Assembly (NCBI RefSeq): GCF_024580955.1
Contig: NZ_JANIKD010000001.1
Span: 124,001-188,000, forward strand
Length of the DNA: 64,000 bases
Direction of reading: 5' to 3'
Source of the DNA: Corynebacterium sp. 122RC1
Lineage (GTDB): Bacteria > Actinomycetota > Actinomycetes > Mycobacteriales > Mycobacteriaceae
The notes beneath the pieces are model-generated. The model searched no databases. It was not told where the DNA came from and worked only from the letters and a program-made list of their open reading frames with translations. A program made the translations under genes and the position numbers. Shown here piece by piece: positions 10,201-18,664 of the stretch. Numbering within the stretch: the first letter of the stretch is position 1; each line of letters begins with the position of its first letter.

Positions 10201-10658
10201 CGGGACTCCAAAATCTGTGCGAGGCGCCCCTGCCCCACGATCACATGCATTTCCCGGCCAATACCGGAATCCGAGAGCAATTCTTGGATATCCATGAGGC
10301 GAGCGCGCGAGCCATTGATCTCGTACTCGCTGGCACCGTCGCGGAACATCCGCCTGGTTACTGAGACTTCGCGGTACTCGATCGGCAAGGCGCCATCGGA
10401 ATTATCAATGGTGAGCGTGACCTCCGCGCGGCCGAGCGGCTTGCGCTCGCCGGCGCCAGCAAAAATCACGTCCTCCATTTTGCCGCCGCGCAGCGTCTTT
10501 GCCCCCTGCTCGCCCATCACCCAGGCGAGCGCGTCCACCACGTTCGACTTGCCGGAGCCGTTGGGCCCCACCACGGCGCAGATGCCGGGCTCAAACTTCA
10601 GGGTGGTTGCAGACGCAAAGGACTTAAACCCCTTGAGCGTCAGCGACTTCAAATACAC
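7218..10658 (-). CDS. smc: Chromosome segregation ATPase SMC
   Basis: 1146 aa structural maintenance of chromosomes protein, the core of the condensin-like complex. GTG at 10658 gives the canonical N-terminus YLKSLTLKGFKSF; a longer frame reaching 10712 would overlap acyP. Walker A GPNGSGKSN is at residues 31-39. Two long Glu/Ala/Gln-rich coiled coils flank a hinge around GVLVGQGWVSFGSTVASG. The C-terminal ABC signature LSLLSGGEKSLTALAML and Walker B PFYVMDEVEAALDD follow. Operon position: 11 nt after acyP and upstream of the 1131-aa protein and ftsY. Confidence 0.97.
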   Translation of the reverse strand: MYLKSLTLKGFKSFASATTLKFEPGICAVVGPNGSGKSNVVDALAWVMGEQGAKTLRGGKMEDVIFAGAGERKPLGRAEVTLTIDNSDGALPIEYREVSVTRRMFRDGASEYEINGSRARLMDIQELLSDSGIGREMHVIVGQGRLAQILESRPEDRRAFIEEAAGVLKHRRRKEKAQRKLVGMQANLDRLTDLTEELRRQLKPLARQAEAAKRAATVQATLRDARLKVAGFELDDLEQQLAQANAALRTELEKLEELTGATEEALEVQVTLEEELEQCTAGAEAAQSLWFELSALAERVAATTRIAHDRARNSTAVPYSGADPDELDAKAEAAQEHLEELHEHVEVLQARLEAVSEQVEQCREQAQLADEEHLKAVRAIADRREGVVRLLAARETHSNAVAQAEQEIAHLQAAWAESEEAHQRAKQQLERATTELRQAQHAAAPLKEAAEQAQSEAEAAEARLEQLRASHVGLQQQVSRLESRIETLEVQAPKADLGNQPDLELSPLAQLITVEPGYESALAAALGELANALVGELDAGAVDTLAETVSRTAVVAPTAGEPWRMVQEDVRWLLDVVEVAPQIQAAVNRVLVDVVCAEDTQQARALVEADPRLRAVTKQGVLVGQGWVSFGSTVASGVEVASLVAQASTELEEVRAQLLEISGTLEGAKQAAAEARVAVAQTTATHREHTQAIGGLERELRRLEQQAQHSQAGQRKSAERLEQARTRLAAAQELLEDTADRLARVEEQPSEQEPSTLARDEAAAALRQASAMEMEAKLALRSAQDKAEQAKGRAEGLRRQAQSERQAKARHLAAMEHRMKQARLAQVVAEQSEAVGRRVASALERATAAKQETSARKQQVTSQLSTAKDRAKSLQVHLGSSKDTAHARQLRLGEVQTRREEVHAKITEQLGVPAQEVLRDYAPQGLFDVELERARLRQAEKDLNALGKVNPLALEEFKALEQRYEFLSTQLADVEQARRDLTDVITDVDAKILQLFTDAWHDVAAEFPKVFDTLFPGGEGKLVLTEPDSMLTTGIEVEARPPGKKVKRLSLLSGGEKSLTALAMLVAIFRARPSPFYVMDEVEAALDDVNLRRLIALFEQLREDSQLIVITHQKPTMDVANVLYGVTMRGDGVTRVISQRMTPKPN

Positions 10659-10669
10659 GAGGAACCATT

Positions 10670-10990
10670 CTAGCGTTCCACAAACCCTTGCACACCGCGC
10701 GCCGCGCCCCACTGCACCGCCAGGAAATCTACGTGCCCTGGGCGTCGGTACGCCTTGGATTCCTCCCCCAATTCAGCCTCCGGGGCGAGCCGCCGGGCAA
10801 GCTCTTCGCAGGCTTGCCGCGGGCCCTCCGCGGTGACGCACACGCGGCCGTCGGGCATGTTGGTGGCAGCACCCGCAAGACCAAGCTCCAGGGCCTGGCC
10901 GCGGGTCCACCACCGAAACCCCACCTGCTGCACGTGGCCGTGCACGAAGGCTGTCAAGCGCACATTCGCATCAGCCGCATCAGCACGCAT
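10670..10990 (-). CDS. acyP: Acylphosphatase
   Basis: 106 aa, normal for the family; hydrolyses carboxyl-phosphate bonds of acyl phosphates. The acylphosphatase core VHGHVQQVGFRWWTRGQA contains the catalytic Arg of VGFR, and the conserved Asn lies in ATNMPDGRV. The ATG at 10990 is chosen because the frame upstream would run through the end of the preceding transporter; the gap to that gene is then 5 nt. acyP next to smc is a conserved actinobacterial arrangement (Rv2922A in M. tuberculosis). Confidence 0.93.
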   Translation of the reverse strand: MRADAADANVRLTAFVHGHVQQVGFRWWTRGQALELGLAGAATNMPDGRVCVTAEGPRQACEELARRLAPEAELGEESKAYRRPGHVDFLAVQWGAARGVQGFVER

Positions 10991-10995
10991 GGAAC

Positions 10996-12474
10996 CTACA
11001 CTTCGCGCACGATCTGGCCACCGCGGCGGGTGACGGCGTCGGAACCATCCCAGCACTCAACGTTCTTCAGCTCTGGGAGCATGTCACGGTGGAACACAGG
11101 GTCCAGGCCCTTGGCCTTCTGCTGGGAGTAGTTGCGCAGGAGCTTCACCGCTACCCCGCCGAGAGGAACGATTGCGATCAGGTTGATCACCACCATGGTT
11201 GCCGCGAAGGTATCACCCAGTGCCCACACCAGTGGCAGCGGGGAAATCGAACCCAGGAACACGCAGGCCAGAACCAGTACGCGGAACCCGTTAACCGCCA
11301 GTGGGTTGGTGGTGAAGTACTCCAAGTTGGTCTCTGCAAGGTAGTAGTTGCCGATCACGGAGCTGAATGCCAGGAAGAACAGGATGATGGTGACAAAGTG
11401 CACGCCCCACGCTCCGACCTCACTTGACAGCGCGCTCTGAGTCAAAGATGCACCCTGGACGTCCGCGCCATATACAGGGTTGGACAGCAGAATGATGAAG
11501 GCAGTGATGGAACATACCAGCAGGGTGTCAAAGTACACGCCCAAGGTCTGCACCAGGCCTTGCTTCACTGGGTGAGAAACCGTTGCGGTTGCAGCTGCGT
11601 TTGGAGCGGAACCCTGGCCCGCTTCATTGGAGAACAAGCCGCGGCGCATACCGTTCATGAATGCCGCACCGACCGCAGCACCTGCGATCTCCTTGAAGCC
11701 GAGTGCGTGGCCCACAATGTCCGCGATCATGCCAGGCACCGCGTCGATCCGCAGGATCAGGACCAGGATGCCCACAGCGAGGTACGCGAGCGCCATCACT
11801 GGGACCACAATCTGGGTGAAGTTCGCAATGCGGTGCACGCCACCGAAGATGATCACACCGGTGATGACGACCAAAATCAGGCCAATAATCCCCTTGAAGG
11901 AAGTGGAGCTGGAATCGATCACGCCGGCAAAGCTAGAGCTGGTGGCCTCCACAATGGAGTTCGCCTGAATGGAGTTGTAGACAAAGCCGTAGGTGATGGT
12001 GATTGCCACACCGAAGATCACGGCCAGCCACCGCATGTTCAGCCCGCGCGTCATGTAGTACGCTGGGCCGCCGCGGTAAGTCCCGTCCGGGTTCTTGGTC
12101 TTCCACAACTGTGCGAGCGTTGCCTCCACGAAGGAGGTTGCGCCACCCAGAAGGGCGATCATCCACATCCAGAACACCGCACCTGGGCCACCCAGGGTGA
12201 TGGCCACGGCTACGCCGGCCACGTTACCGGTGCCCACGCGCGAGGCCGCGGAGATGGTGAATGCCTTGAAGGCGGAGATGCCTTGCTCATCGGTGTGGGA
12301 GTCTTCTGGATGCGGCTTTTCTTTCACCGCACGGAACATGTCCGGGATCATTCGGAGCTGCACCACGAGGGTCCGAGCACCGAAATACACACCGGCCGCG
12401 ATCAGCAGGAAGGGAATGACTTTCCAGTAGTTGTCATTAATCACGTCTGTGACAAATGCTGTGACGCTATCCAT
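10996..12474 (-). CDS. Sodium:alanine/amino acid symporter (AGCS family)
   Basis: 492 aa polytopic membrane protein with about 10-11 hydrophobic segments. AGCS signature regions are visible: SAASRVGTGNVAGVAVAITL near residue 75-95, FWMWMIALLGGATSFVE, and FSNEAGQGSAPNAAA. Imports alanine, glycine or glutamine with sodium; the exact substrate is not predictable. ATG at 12474 is chosen over GTG at 12483 because AAAGG lies 8 nt before the ATG. The gene interrupts the mutM-acyP-smc order found in mycobacteria, with 108 nt upstream for its own promoter. Confidence 0.93.
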   Translation of the reverse strand: MDSVTAFVTDVINDNYWKVIPFLLIAAGVYFGARTLVVQLRMIPDMFRAVKEKPHPEDSHTDEQGISAFKAFTISAASRVGTGNVAGVAVAITLGGPGAVFWMWMIALLGGATSFVEATLAQLWKTKNPDGTYRGGPAYYMTRGLNMRWLAVIFGVAITITYGFVYNSIQANSIVEATSSSFAGVIDSSSTSFKGIIGLILVVITGVIIFGGVHRIANFTQIVVPVMALAYLAVGILVLILRIDAVPGMIADIVGHALGFKEIAGAAVGAAFMNGMRRGLFSNEAGQGSAPNAAATATVSHPVKQGLVQTLGVYFDTLLVCSITAFIILLSNPVYGADVQGASLTQSALSSEVGAWGVHFVTIILFFLAFSSVIGNYYLAETNLEYFTTNPLAVNGFRVLVLACVFLGSISPLPLVWALGDTFAATMVVINLIAIVPLGGVAVKLLRNYSQQKAKGLDPVFHRDMLPELKNVECWDGSDAVTRRGGQIVREV

Positions 12475-12498
12475 ACATTGCACCTTTACGGGACTGGT

Positions 12499-12516
12499 TT
12501 CTCAAGAGTTCTCAAG
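12499..12516. repeat. Two TTCTCAAG direct repeats, 10-bp period, upstream of the AGCS gene
   Basis: TTCTCAAG occurs at 12499-12506 and 12509-12516, exactly one helical turn apart and 25-42 nt upstream of the AGCS start codon. Such phasing suggests side-by-side binding of a regulator, but no known motif was matched. Confidence 0.5.
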
Positions 12517-12582
12517 TGACGGAGAGAACTGATGTCTACCACGTTAGCTGCGCACCACACTCGATACACAATTTCTGCCACG

Positions 12583-13479
12583 TCACTTGTGCCTGCGATA
12601 CCTCTTCTTTTGGCAATTTGGGCACACCGTGGAGGAACGATTCATGAATTGGATCCTGCGCATCGCAGTTCCACAACGATCGCAAGGCGTGCCGCCGCGA
12701 CCATAGGCGTGCAGGGAAACATCGAAGTAACCAGACTGCCCATTGACGTTCACATACAGCGCATCAAAACTCGTACCACCCTGCTCTAAAGCCCGCCGCA
12801 TCACCTGCTGGCCATGCTCTAACAGCTCGCGCAGCCGAGGTAGGCCAATTGCCTGAGCAGAGGTTTCCGGGTGGATGCGTGCTGCCCACAGCATTTCATC
12901 GGCGTAAATATTGCCAATGCCAGACACAATCCCCTGATCCAGCAGCAACCGTTTGATCCCTACGTCGCGGCTTTTGAGCGCTCGCGCCACCTGAGCCAGG
13001 TCCAATGTGGGGTCCAGGAGGTCCTGCGCAATGTGGGCCATGTGCGCTGGCAAGCGGCTGTCCGCTCGGGGGTCATATTCACTGGGCCGCCAGTACCCAA
13101 AGGTGCGCTGGTCCACGAACCACAGCTCATTGCCATCATCCAGGCGGACGCGGATCCTCAGGTGCGGATGCTCTCCCCCTTGTGCGCCCCCATCTTTCAC
13201 GAGCATCTGCCCGCTCATTCCAAGGTGCACAATCACCGGCAGCACCGGAGCTCCAGCACCACTCTCCGCCGCCGCGGCGCAGTCGAGCCAGAGGAACTTG
13301 CCACGCCGGCGCACGTCGGAAATTGTTGTTTCGGTGAGCATGCCCTCTACTTGCGCGGGACCACCCTCACTGTGGCGTACAGCGCGCGGGTGCAGCACTT
13401 CTACTGCATCAAGACGTCGGCCGCGGACGTGCTCTTCCAAACCGCGCCGGACCACCTCAACTTCCGGCAGCTCAGGCAT
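12583..13479 (-). CDS. mutM: Formamidopyrimidine-DNA glycosylase
   Basis: 298 aa base-excision enzyme removing 8-oxoguanine and FaPy lesions, with AP lyase activity. The N-terminus MPELPEVEVVRRGLE carries catalytic Pro2 and Glu3. The C-terminus has the zinc finger CDRCGTAMRR...CPNCQ after the conserved YGRGGTPC, and the H2TH region with GIGNIYADEMLW is intact. Start overlaps the end of rnc by 8 nt, as expected for the conserved rnc-mutM pair. Confidence 0.97.
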   Translation of the reverse strand: MPELPEVEVVRRGLEEHVRGRRLDAVEVLHPRAVRHSEGGPAQVEGMLTETTISDVRRRGKFLWLDCAAAAESGAGAPVLPVIVHLGMSGQMLVKDGGAQGGEHPHLRIRVRLDDGNELWFVDQRTFGYWRPSEYDPRADSRLPAHMAHIAQDLLDPTLDLAQVARALKSRDVGIKRLLLDQGIVSGIGNIYADEMLWAARIHPETSAQAIGLPRLRELLEHGQQVMRRALEQGGTSFDALYVNVNGQSGYFDVSLHAYGRGGTPCDRCGTAMRRIQFMNRSSTVCPNCQKKRYRRHK

Positions 13480-14248
13480 GCTCGGCCAGGCGTTTGAGCT
13501 GCGCTACCAGCGCGGGTTCGTTTTGCACGCGGGCAACAGCCTGTTTTGCGGCTTGCTGCTCGGCGGCCTTTTTGTTCTTGCCGGCACCGTGCCCAATTTC
13601 CTCACCGAACACCACGGCAGCAACCTCGAAGTGCTTTTCGTGCTCTGGGCCCGAGGCCTCGGCGGTGTAGGTGGGCGCTGGAAGTTTGCGCTCTGCGAGG
13701 CGCTCCTGCAGGGTGGTTTTCCAATCCTGGTAGATCGCCTCAGCCGAGGCCTCGTTGATCTTGGTTTGGAACAGCCGAAGCACCGTTGCCCTGGCCACCT
13801 CGAAGCCATGCTCCAGGTAGATCGCGCCGAGCATCGCCTCGGTGGTGTCCGCCAGGATTGAGTCCTTCTCGCTGCCGCCGGTGGCGAGCTCCCCCTTACC
13901 CAGAAGGATGTGCTCTCCGAGCCCGATTTCGCGAGCGACGGCGGCAAGGCCGTAGCGGCTCACCACCGCGGCGCGCATCTTGGAGATGTGGGATTCGGGG
14001 AGCGCGGGGTACTGCGCGAAGAGTTGTCCGGCCACGGACAGGCCCAGCACGGCGTCACCCAAAAACTCAAGACGCTCGTTGTTGGGCAGATTGCCGTGTT
14101 CGTTACCAAAGGAACGATGCGTGAGCGCCAGGCGGAGGCCTTCCGCACTCAAGCTCACCCCAAAGGCCTCGAGCAGCGGCGCGTGGTCTTTGGCCCCAAA
14201 GGCTTGCTCCCACGCCTGCTCGGGGCTGAGTTTCTGTTTCCTACTCAC
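13472..14248 (-). CDS. rnc: Ribonuclease III
   Basis: 258 aa. Double-strand-specific endoribonuclease for rRNA and mRNA processing. The signature NERLEFLGDAVLGL is at residues 57-70, with the second acidic cluster DTTEAMLGAIYLEHG. The C-terminal dsRNA-binding domain ends GAGKNKKAAEQQAAKQAV. The N-terminal extension of about 20 residues before the endonuclease domain is not unusual. Overlaps the stop of yceD by 4 nt (ATGA) and mutM by 8 nt, so the genes are coupled. Confidence 0.97.
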   Translation of the reverse strand: MSRKQKLSPEQAWEQAFGAKDHAPLLEAFGVSLSAEGLRLALTHRSFGNEHGNLPNNERLEFLGDAVLGLSVAGQLFAQYPALPESHISKMRAAVVSRYGLAAVAREIGLGEHILLGKGELATGGSEKDSILADTTEAMLGAIYLEHGFEVARATVLRLFQTKINEASAEAIYQDWKTTLQERLAERKLPAPTYTAEASGPEHEKHFEVAAVVFGEEIGHGAGKNKKAAEQQAAKQAVARVQNEPALVAQLKRLAEHA

Positions 14249-14760
14249 AGGAATTTCTCCAGTCCAGCCCAGCGCGGGTCGGTGGGCTGACCTTGGGTTT
14301 CACCAGAAACGCCATCCGGCTCCGGCACGTCGCCGTGCTCGCAGCCGCCCTCGCACACCGGGTTGAAGGGCAGGTTGAGGCCGGCCTCGTCCAGGAAGGA
14401 TTGCAGCAGGTCAATGGTGTCATTTAGCACCACTGGCAGCTCGTCTTCGTCTTCTTCGGCGGCTTCGCCCTGAATGAAGTCTTCACTGGCGGCGAACACT
14501 TCGTTAATACTCAAATCCACCTCTGGGGAAAGGGCGGTGAGGCAGCGCGAGCACTGCCCCTGCAGAGTTGCGTGCAGCGTTGCGTCCGCCATGACGGCCT
14601 CGCCCAGTGGGGTCAGCGCGGCGTCGATACGCACCTCCGCACCCTCTGGGATCGCGATCATTGCGGGGCCGATACGCTGCGGCGCCGGGCCCTCCTGAGT
14701 GAGTGTTTCCGGCATGCCGCTGCGCAGCAACTGCCCCACCTCAAAAACAAATGGGTTCAT
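14245..14760 (-). CDS. DUF177 / YceD family protein
   Basis: 171 aa. The DUF177 family is conserved in bacteria, usually next to rpmF or rnc; in several lineages it is linked to 23S rRNA maturation. Core motif CSRCLTALSPEVDLSINEVF and the acidic stretch EAAEEDEDELPVVL followed by DTIDLLQSFLDEAGLNLPFNPVC are typical, with a Cys-rich CEGGCEHG near the C-terminus. ATG at 14760 is chosen because it lies one base after the stop of sepIVA; the longer frame would be nested in sepIVA. Equivalent to Rv2926c by position. Confidence 0.9.
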   Translation of the reverse strand: MNPFVFEVGQLLRSGMPETLTQEGPAPQRIGPAMIAIPEGAEVRIDAALTPLGEAVMADATLHATLQGQCSRCLTALSPEVDLSINEVFAASEDFIQGEAAEEDEDELPVVLNDTIDLLQSFLDEAGLNLPFNPVCEGGCEHGDVPEPDGVSGETQGQPTDPRWAGLEKFL

Positions 14761-14761
14761 G

Positions 14762-15496
14762 TTATTCGCGTCCCGCTCCCGCTCCAGCTCCAGTGCCAGC
14801 TCCAGTGCCAGAGACCCCGGCTCCGCGGCGCAGCGCTGCCTTATCCCGCGACACTTGGCGCAGGGTTGCGGAAAGGGACTCTTCAAACTCGCTGAGCTTC
14901 TTTTCCACGAAGGCGTCGCACTCGCTGCGCAGGTGGTTGGAATCGGCGTGCGCCTTGTCCACGATGCGGTGGGCTTCTTCGTTCGCGCGGCGCACCACCT
15001 CGGAGTCAGATACTAAGCGGTGCTGCTCAGCCAGGCCCTCATCCACGGAACGCTGGTACTGATCGTTTCCGGAGGCAACCAGGCGCTCGGCTTCAGCTTG
15101 GGCGCGGCCCAGGGTGTCATCGGCTTGCCGACGCGCGTCCTCAACGATCCGCGCGGCGTCGTCCTGCGCCTTCGCCACCGTAGTGTGCGCACGGTTTTCC
15201 GCGTCACCCACCATGGCCTCGGATTCTTCGCGGGCGCGGGTCACCATGGTGTGCGCCTCATGCTCAGCGTTGCCCACCAGTTCATCGGCGCGGTCCTGGG
15301 CGCCGCGGATGATTTCATCGCGCTGGTCCAAGACGTCCTGTGCGTCATCGATCTCCACAGGCAGAGCGTTGCGGAGGTCATCGAGCAGGGCCAACATGTC
15401 ATTGCGGGGCACCATGCAATTGGAGGTCATGGGCACGCCGTAGGCCTGCTCCACGGTTTGGACGAGTTCATCAAGAGCTTCGAAGACACGGTACAT
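14762..15496 (-). CDS. sepIVA: DivIVA-domain cell division protein, SepIVA-like
   Basis: 244 aa. The N-terminus MYRVFEALDELVQTVEQAYG and MVPRNDMLALLDDLRNALP resembles the short DivIVA-like domain of mycobacterial SepIVA (Rv2927c), an essential septum factor. Residues 50-220 form a long Ala/Glu/Arg coiled coil with many DA/EA heptads. The last 20 residues (SGTGAGTGAGAGAGRE) are a low-complexity Gly-Ala-Thr tail encoded by short direct repeats at about 14768-14812. Same order sepIVA-yceD-rnc-mutM as in M. tuberculosis. TAGACT ends 7 nt before the ATG and there is no Shine-Dalgarno, so the mRNA is probably leaderless. The name rests on synteny plus architecture. Confidence 0.85.
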   Translation of the reverse strand: MYRVFEALDELVQTVEQAYGVPMTSNCMVPRNDMLALLDDLRNALPVEIDDAQDVLDQRDEIIRGAQDRADELVGNAEHEAHTMVTRAREESEAMVGDAENRAHTTVAKAQDDAARIVEDARRQADDTLGRAQAEAERLVASGNDQYQRSVDEGLAEQHRLVSDSEVVRRANEEAHRIVDKAHADSNHLRSECDAFVEKKLSEFEESLSATLRQVSRDKAALRRGAGVSGTGAGTGAGAGAGRE

Positions 15497-15503
15497 GCTA
15501 GCG

Positions 15504-15509
15504 AGTCTA
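15504..15509 (-). promoter_or_regulatory. -10 box for leaderless sepIVA transcript
   Basis: TAGACT on the minus strand is followed by 7 nt and then the ATG. TANNNT at this spacing is the common pattern of leaderless genes in corynebacteria. It would start the sepIVA-to-ftsY transcript. Confidence 0.6.
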
Positions 15510-15553
15510 GCGGCGCAATCCGACGAGGCGCTGCAACACCACCGTCACCAGCC

Positions 15554-15595
15554 AAAAAGAAACCGCACCCCACGGCCAAGGGCCATAGAGTGCGG
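15554..15595 (-). terminator. Terminator after gdhA
   Basis: Stem CCGCAC / GTGCGG (15563-15595) with an inner GGCC-CTT-GGCC hairpin, followed on the minus strand by TTTCTTTTT (complement of 15554-15562). It is 30 nt past the gdhA stop. Confidence 0.85.
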
Positions 15596-15625
15596 CGGGA
15601 TGATTGGGGTGTGGGGTCACACCGT

Positions 15626-16984
<1,359 letters not shown>

Positions 16985-17056
16985 TCATGCTCGTGCGTCT
17001 CGCCTCTTGCGGCGCAGCCTGGGCGAATCACAGGAGAATACTATTGACCGTGTTGA

Positions 17057-17062
17057 AGTATA
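17057..17062 (-). promoter_or_regulatory. Putative -10 of gdhA
   Basis: TATACT on the minus strand, 88 nt upstream of the gdhA start. No convincing -35 element is seen, which is common in corynebacteria. It predicts an untranslated leader of about 80 nt. Confidence 0.45.
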
Positions 17063-17134
17063 GAGCACATCCTCCCCCAAACGTGTGCCAGCTCTCCCGC
17101 CAAAGCGGCTCTAGCCTGCAGAAAGGTACCTATA

Positions 17135-18277
17135 GTGCAATCGAACACAGCCACCGATTCCGCCAAAACACACCTGAACATCGTGATCGCCCCGGACTCC
17201 CTGAAGTCCACCGCGAGCGCCCCCGATGCCGCAAGGTGGTTGCGTGAAGGCGCGTTGGAGGCTTGCTCGGCGGCTGGCATCACCTCTGAGATCCAGGTAG
17301 TCCCCATGGCTGACGGGGGTGAAGGGACCGCTGCGTGTTTTGAGGGTCAGGTGGTCACGCTGCCCACCACGGATGCCATCGGCAGGCTCACCGAAGCCAG
17401 CTATGTGTTCGACCCCAGCACCACCACCGCATACATTGACATCGCCGCAGCCAGCGGTTTGCCCCAAGTACAGGACTCCCTCCAGCCGCTGCAGGCGGAT
17501 ACTTTCGGCACCGGCGTGCTCATCGCCGATGCCCAAACCCGCGGCGCCACCCGCATCGTCCTGGCCCTCGGCGGTAGCGCAAGCACCGACGGCGGCACCG
17601 GCATTCTCACGGCCCTGGGTGCCCAACCACTCGACGAGCGCGGCCTCCCTCTGCGGCCTGGCGGTGGTGATCTGCACCGCGTGGCCAGCGTGGATACAGC
17701 CCAGCTCAACATCCCGGCCGCCGCAGTGGAATGGGTTTTGCTTGCCGACGTCCACGCCACCGCCACCGGCCCCACGGGCACCGCTGCCACCTATGGCCCG
17801 CAGAAGGGCGCCAACCGGGAACAAGTTGCCCTGCTCGAAGGCGGCATAGCCCAGTGGTGTGAGGTCTCTGGCATTGACCCGCAGGTGCCCATGCTCGGGG
17901 CGGCTGGCGGCGTAGCCATTGGCATCTTCTGGCTCAGCAGCCTCTTACACGGCAGCGGCGAGCATGTGCATCTGCTGCCCGGCGCGCAGGTGGTGGCGGA
18001 AACGCTGGGTCTGCCGGAACGAGCAAAGGGGGCCGATTTGATCATTACCGCCGAAGGCGGCTTTAACCAGCAGTCTCTTGACGGCAAAGTGGTGGGCACG
18101 GTGCTGGACCTGGCCGGCCCGAACACCACCGTGGCGGTTGCTGCGGGAAGCTTTCACAGCCCCCTACCCACTACCAACACCCTCAAAATTGAACTGCCCC
18201 AGGATGAGCAGGTGCGCGAGCAGCTGCTGTGGGCGGGCAGGAACGCCGTAGAGCAGTATCTGCAGGTTAGTCGGTGA
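17135..18277 (+). CDS. glxK: Glycerate kinase
   Basis: 380 aa member of the GckA/GlxK glycerate kinase family, converting glycerate to phosphoglycerate with ATP. Family motifs: IVIAPDSLKSTASA at the N-terminus, MADGGEGTA, LALGGSASTDGGTG, and YGPQKGA. The GTG start has AAAGG 8 nt upstream. Divergent from gdhA with 165 nt between starts; its 3' end overlaps the convergent small gene by 11 nt. Corynebacterial copies are sometimes shorter in the C-terminal lid, but this one is complete. Confidence 0.93.
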   Translation: MQSNTATDSAKTHLNIVIAPDSLKSTASAPDAARWLREGALEACSAAGITSEIQVVPMADGGEGTAACFEGQVVTLPTTDAIGRLTEASYVFDPSTTTAYIDIAAASGLPQVQDSLQPLQADTFGTGVLIADAQTRGATRIVLALGGSASTDGGTGILTALGAQPLDERGLPLRPGGGDLHRVASVDTAQLNIPAAAVEWVLLADVHATATGPTGTAATYGPQKGANREQVALLEGGIAQWCEVSGIDPQVPMLGAAGGVAIGIFWLSSLLHGSGEHVHLLPGAQVVAETLGLPERAKGADLIITAEGGFNQQSLDGKVVGTVLDLAGPNTTVAVAAGSFHSPLPTTNTLKIELPQDEQVREQLLWAGRNAVEQYLQVSR

Positions 18278-18641
18278 TTTGCATGGTCCAGGGGTAGGCC
18301 ACCGTGTCCACGGGCAGTGCAGCCGCCGGCGCGAGCAGGCGCGAGTAGAGCATGGCTACTTGGTTGAGGCTGCGCGCTCCTTCAACTTTCACGCTGAATC
18401 GGTGCATTTCATAGGTCTGCTCGGCTGCTACGGGTTCGTCTTTGTCTCCCGCCTGTTCCCGCAGGACTTCGATGAGTTGCTGGCGCGTGGCGGCGTCGGC
18501 ACCCGCATCGCTTGTGTGCGTGACGGTGGCATCCTGGACGAGTGCATCGCGGATGAGTAGCGCACTGAGTTGTTCGAATCGCGCGGGGGTGAGTGCTGCG
18601 GCTTTGGGGTCGATGAAGCAGTCGAAGTGAATGGAAGCCAT
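18267..18641 (-). CDS. Conserved small hypothetical protein
   Basis: 124 aa, not recognised. It has no signal peptide or membrane span; composition is mixed alpha/beta with the conserved-looking ends MASIHFDCFIDPKA and VDTVAYPWTMQITD. It overlaps the 3' end of glycerate kinase by 11 nt on the opposite strand and is divergent from the DUF4921 gene with only 23 nt between starts, so the two probably share a compact divergent promoter. Function unknown. Confidence 0.75.
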   Translation of the reverse strand: MASIHFDCFIDPKAAALTPARFEQLSALLIRDALVQDATVTHTSDAGADAATRQQLIEVLREQAGDKDEPVAAEQTYEMHRFSVKVEGARSLNQVAMLYSRLLAPAAALPVDTVAYPWTMQITD

Positions 18642-18651
18642 GCGGCCAGAC

Positions 18652-18657
18652 TAGCCT
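18652..18657 (+). promoter_or_regulatory. -10 box, leaderless start of the DUF4921 gene
   Basis: TAGCCT ends 7 nt before the ATG at 18665 and no Shine-Dalgarno precedes the start, which fits leaderless transcription. Confidence 0.5.
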
Positions 18658-18664
18658 AGAACGC

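Noticed and set aside
17041-17063. CTAT...ATAG pair upstream of gdhA, considered as an AmtR box
   Set aside because: The spacer is 15 nt instead of 6, so it does not fit AmtR; one half is simply the -10 region.
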